Shown: in pieces, positions 62,326 through 64,000 of the stretch
Position numbering within the stretch: position 1 is the first letter of the stretch
How the letters are laid out: each line of letters begins with the position of its first letter
NCBI RefSeq assembly: GCF_036250735.1
Contig: NZ_CP109430.1
Span: 434,001 to 498,000, forward strand
Origin: Streptosporangium sp. NBC_01495
GTDB taxonomy: Bacteria; Actinomycetota; Actinomycetes; Streptosporangiales; Streptosporangiaceae
Direction: 5' to 3'
DNA length: 64,000 bases
Notes under the pieces: model-generated
What the model saw: the letters and a program-made list of their open reading frames with translations, nothing else
Database searches by the model: none
Told to the model about the DNA's origin: nothing
Position numbers and translations under genes: made by a program

Positions 62326-63429
62326 TCAGAGTGACACGAGATCCTCCACCGGGCGGAACCGCACGTCGAGACCGAACGCCTCCGGGCCGAACACCGCCAG
62401 GGCCTCCGGGGTGCGCATCAGGCCGGGGGTGCTGATGCCGACGACGACGGCCCGCTGCCCGTACCTCAGTCCCTCGGTGGTGATCGGTTCCCCGGTGTCG
62501 GCCTCCAGCACGCAGATCAGGTCGGGGACCACGCACCGCACCTCCCCGTCGACCCGCGCCACCAGGTTCTCGTTCTGGAAGACCAGCTCCAGCTCGCCGT
62601 TCCCGTCGAACGCGGCCAGCGCGGCCCGCCCGCGGGCGAAACCGGCGACCGTACGCCGCTCGACGTCCACGACCTTGCCGTGGAACAGGACCCGGACCTT
62701 GTCGTACAGCGTGCCGGCCATGGTGTCGGCGAGCGCGGACACCGGGTCGCGGTGCTCGTCACGCGCTTCGCGCAGCGCGCGGCCGATCCGCAGCCCGAGG
62801 CTGAGCGTGTTCGGGACCGCGGTGCGCTTGACGTCCGCGCCGCTCATCGCGTACTCGGCGATGTGCGCGACCCCGCCCAGCCTGATCGCGAGCCCGCGGG
62901 CGAGCCATTCCATGCGCCCGTTGTCGGCGCCGGTGTCGACGATCACGGTCTCGCCGTTCTCGCCCGCCAGGGCGAGGGGGGAACCCGGTACGCCGTACAC
63001 CGAGAACGTCTCCATCTGCAGCTCGGGGAAGGCGCGTCCCATCCCGTCGGCGTCCACCACGGGCAGCCCCGTCTGGGCCGCGACCAGGAGTGGGATCATC
63101 GAGTTGATGCCGCCGCACTCGATCGGCATCGTCGCGTCGGCACGCCGTCCCAGGTGCCTCTCCAGCGCCCGTAGCGCCGTCACCGCCTCGTCACCCCGGG
63201 GGATCTTCTCCACCATCACCGTCGGGGCGCCCATCTGCGCGGTCGGGATGACCAGGTCGTCGTCGCCGAGCTCGCCGGGATCGAGCACGGTGATCGTCCC
63301 GGGTCCGGTGCGCAGCGCCTGCTCCACCAGCAGCCGCCCGATGTAGGGGTCACCGCCGCCTCCGGTGCCGAGCAGCGCCGCCCCGCGCGCGAGGTCGGCC
63401 AGGTCGCGGCGGTCGATCGTGTAGCTCAC
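62326..63429 (-). CDS. DUF917 (S-methyl-thiohydantoin desulfurase-like) protein
   Basis: A 367-residue protein with DLARGAALLGTGGGGDPYIG (about 10-29), MPIECGGINSMIPLL (about 100), LPVVDADGMGRAFPELQMET, GKVVDVERRTVAGFARG and PDLICVLEADTGEPIT. These are all the canonical DUF917 motifs. The Asp/Glu/Cys of IECGG and VDAD are likely active-site residues. Its start overlaps the stop of the upstream DUF917 gene (ATGA at 63426-63429). Substrate not established. Confidence 0.88.
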   Translation of the reverse strand: MSYTIDRRDLADLARGAALLGTGGGGDPYIGRLLVEQALRTGPGTITVLDPGELGDDDLVIPTAQMGAPTVMVEKIPRGDEAVTALRALERHLGRRADATMPIECGGINSMIPLLVAAQTGLPVVDADGMGRAFPELQMETFSVYGVPGSPLALAGENGETVIVDTGADNGRMEWLARGLAIRLGGVAHIAEYAMSGADVKRTAVPNTLSLGLRIGRALREARDEHRDPVSALADTMAGTLYDKVRVLFHGKVVDVERRTVAGFARGRAALAAFDGNGELELVFQNENLVARVDGEVRCVVPDLICVLEADTGEPITTEGLRYGQRAVVVGISTPGLMRTPEALAVFGPEAFGLDVRFRPVEDLVSL

Positions 63430-64000
63430 GCGGGCACTCCCGGATCGACGCGGACGGTGTCGTGGTCATAGCCGAAGTAGCGGGGGCCGACCAGTTCCAG
63501 CCCGGCGGGGGTGTGCCAGCGCGGGTCGCAGGGCGCCGCGATGACCCGCACCCGGTGCCCGTAGCGCAGCGTCTCGGTGGTGACGGCGGTGCCGGTCTCG
63601 GCGTCGAGCACGCAGATCAGGTCGGGGACGGTCGCCACCACGGTCCCGTCGCGGACCGCGACGAGGTTCTCGTTCTGGAACCGCAGCACCATCCGCTCAC
63701 CTTGCCGGTCCCCGGATCCCTCCAGGACGGCCTCGCCACGGGCGAATCCGCCCTCGGTGCGCCGGCTGACGTCCACCACCTTGCCGCCGAACAGCTCGGC
63801 CCCGCCCAGCCGGGCGACGAGCGCCGTGACCGGATCGCGGTGCGCGGCGCGTGCCTCGCGGACGGTCCGGCCCAGCTCACCGCAGAGGGACAGGGTGCCG
63901 GGGACGAGCGCCTCGCGTGCCTGCGCGCCGGTCATCGGGAAAAGACCGATCATCGCCGAGCAGCCCATGTCGATCGTGGCCGACCGGGCCAGCCGTTCCG
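63426..64000 (-). CDS. Third DUF917 protein, C-terminal part (partial at right edge)
   Basis: The visible about 191 codons hold the C-terminal half of a DUF917 protein: GKVVDVSRRTEGGFARGEAV, LRFQNENLVAVRDG, PDLICVLDAETGTAVTTETL and HTPAGLELVGPRYFGYDHD. The gene continues beyond the window, where the GGGG N-terminal motif should lie. It resembles the 367-residue copy more than the 355-residue one. It is the most upstream operon gene visible. Confidence 0.85.
   Translation of the reverse strand, partial: ERLARSATIDMGCSAMIGLFPMTGAQAREALVPGTLSLCGELGRTVREARAAHRDPVTALVARLGGAELFGGKVVDVSRRTEGGFARGEAVLEGSGDRQGERMVLRFQNENLVAVRDGTVVATVPDLICVLDAETGTAVTTETLRYGHRVRVIAAPCDPRWHTPAGLELVGPRYFGYDHDTVRVDPGVPA

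Overview
The window is high-GC DNA with GTG/TTG starts, ATGA-coupled genes, probable leaderless promoters and Tat/Sec-secreted multidomain enzymes. It fits the chromosome of a filamentous actinomycete (Streptosporangiales-like is an inference; no rRNA or tRNA gene is visible to place it). It holds no housekeeping genes. It reads as an accessory region: sugar-foraging loci, small regulator/enzyme pairs, secondary-metabolism fragments and two polymorphic-toxin loci. No CRISPR array was seen.

Layout. 1-0.8 kb: 3' end of an iterative aromatic type I PKS (DH end directly followed by ACP), then a strong hairpin. 1.0-1.9 kb: autoregulated TetR plus small membrane protein. 2.1-4.9 kb: secreted GH95 fucosidase with CBM6. 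5.2-7.7 kb: CGNR regulator divergent from RidA and an MFS exporter, with repeated 18-bp sites between. 8.0-9.1 kb: FAD oxidoreductase, part of which is duplicated 50 kb away. 9.4-15.2 kb: secreted FG-GAP protein, a 1478-residue Ala-rich coiled-coil protein ending in a Hint domain and an unassigned toxin-like domain, then a candidate immunity gene. 15.3-16.6 kb: MerR regulator divergent from an imine reductase. 17.0-18.8 kb: stand-alone condensation domain and a hydrolase remnant. 18.8-21.1 kb: WYL regulator divergent from an epoxide hydrolase.

21.4-36.3 kb: a catabolic island. AraC and PhyH genes lie divergent from a tightly coupled LacI - family-5 ABC importer - GH63-like glycosidase - FAD oxidoreductase - DapA/NanA-type aldolase - secreted sialidase-fold enzyme operon. 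An acidic sugar is the likeliest substrate. The sialidase-fold protein lacks the usual N-terminal FRIP arginine motif, so sialic acid is not proven.

37.3-52.1 kb: a second sugar locus. A ROK repressor lies divergent from a LacI-like sensor without a DNA-binding domain, followed by a family-1 binding protein, two permeases with no ATPase, a GH2 beta-mannosidase and a 2215-residue secreted beta-helix / F5-8C / Fn3 / GH95-like protein. The locus ends at a strong terminator.

52.3-59.0 kb (minus strand): a type VII-linked polymorphic-toxin locus, YbaB/EbfC - EspC-like - channel/pre-toxin protein - ADP-ribosyltransferase toxin - immunity. It is broken by a complete IS256-family element. 59.2-59.6 kb: a fragment of the 8-kb FAD oxidoreductase gene. 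59.6-64 kb: a minus-strand operon of three DUF917 genes, a 48-codon small ORF and a PucR regulator, coupled by ATGA overlaps or a 4-bp gap; the third DUF917 gene runs off the right edge.
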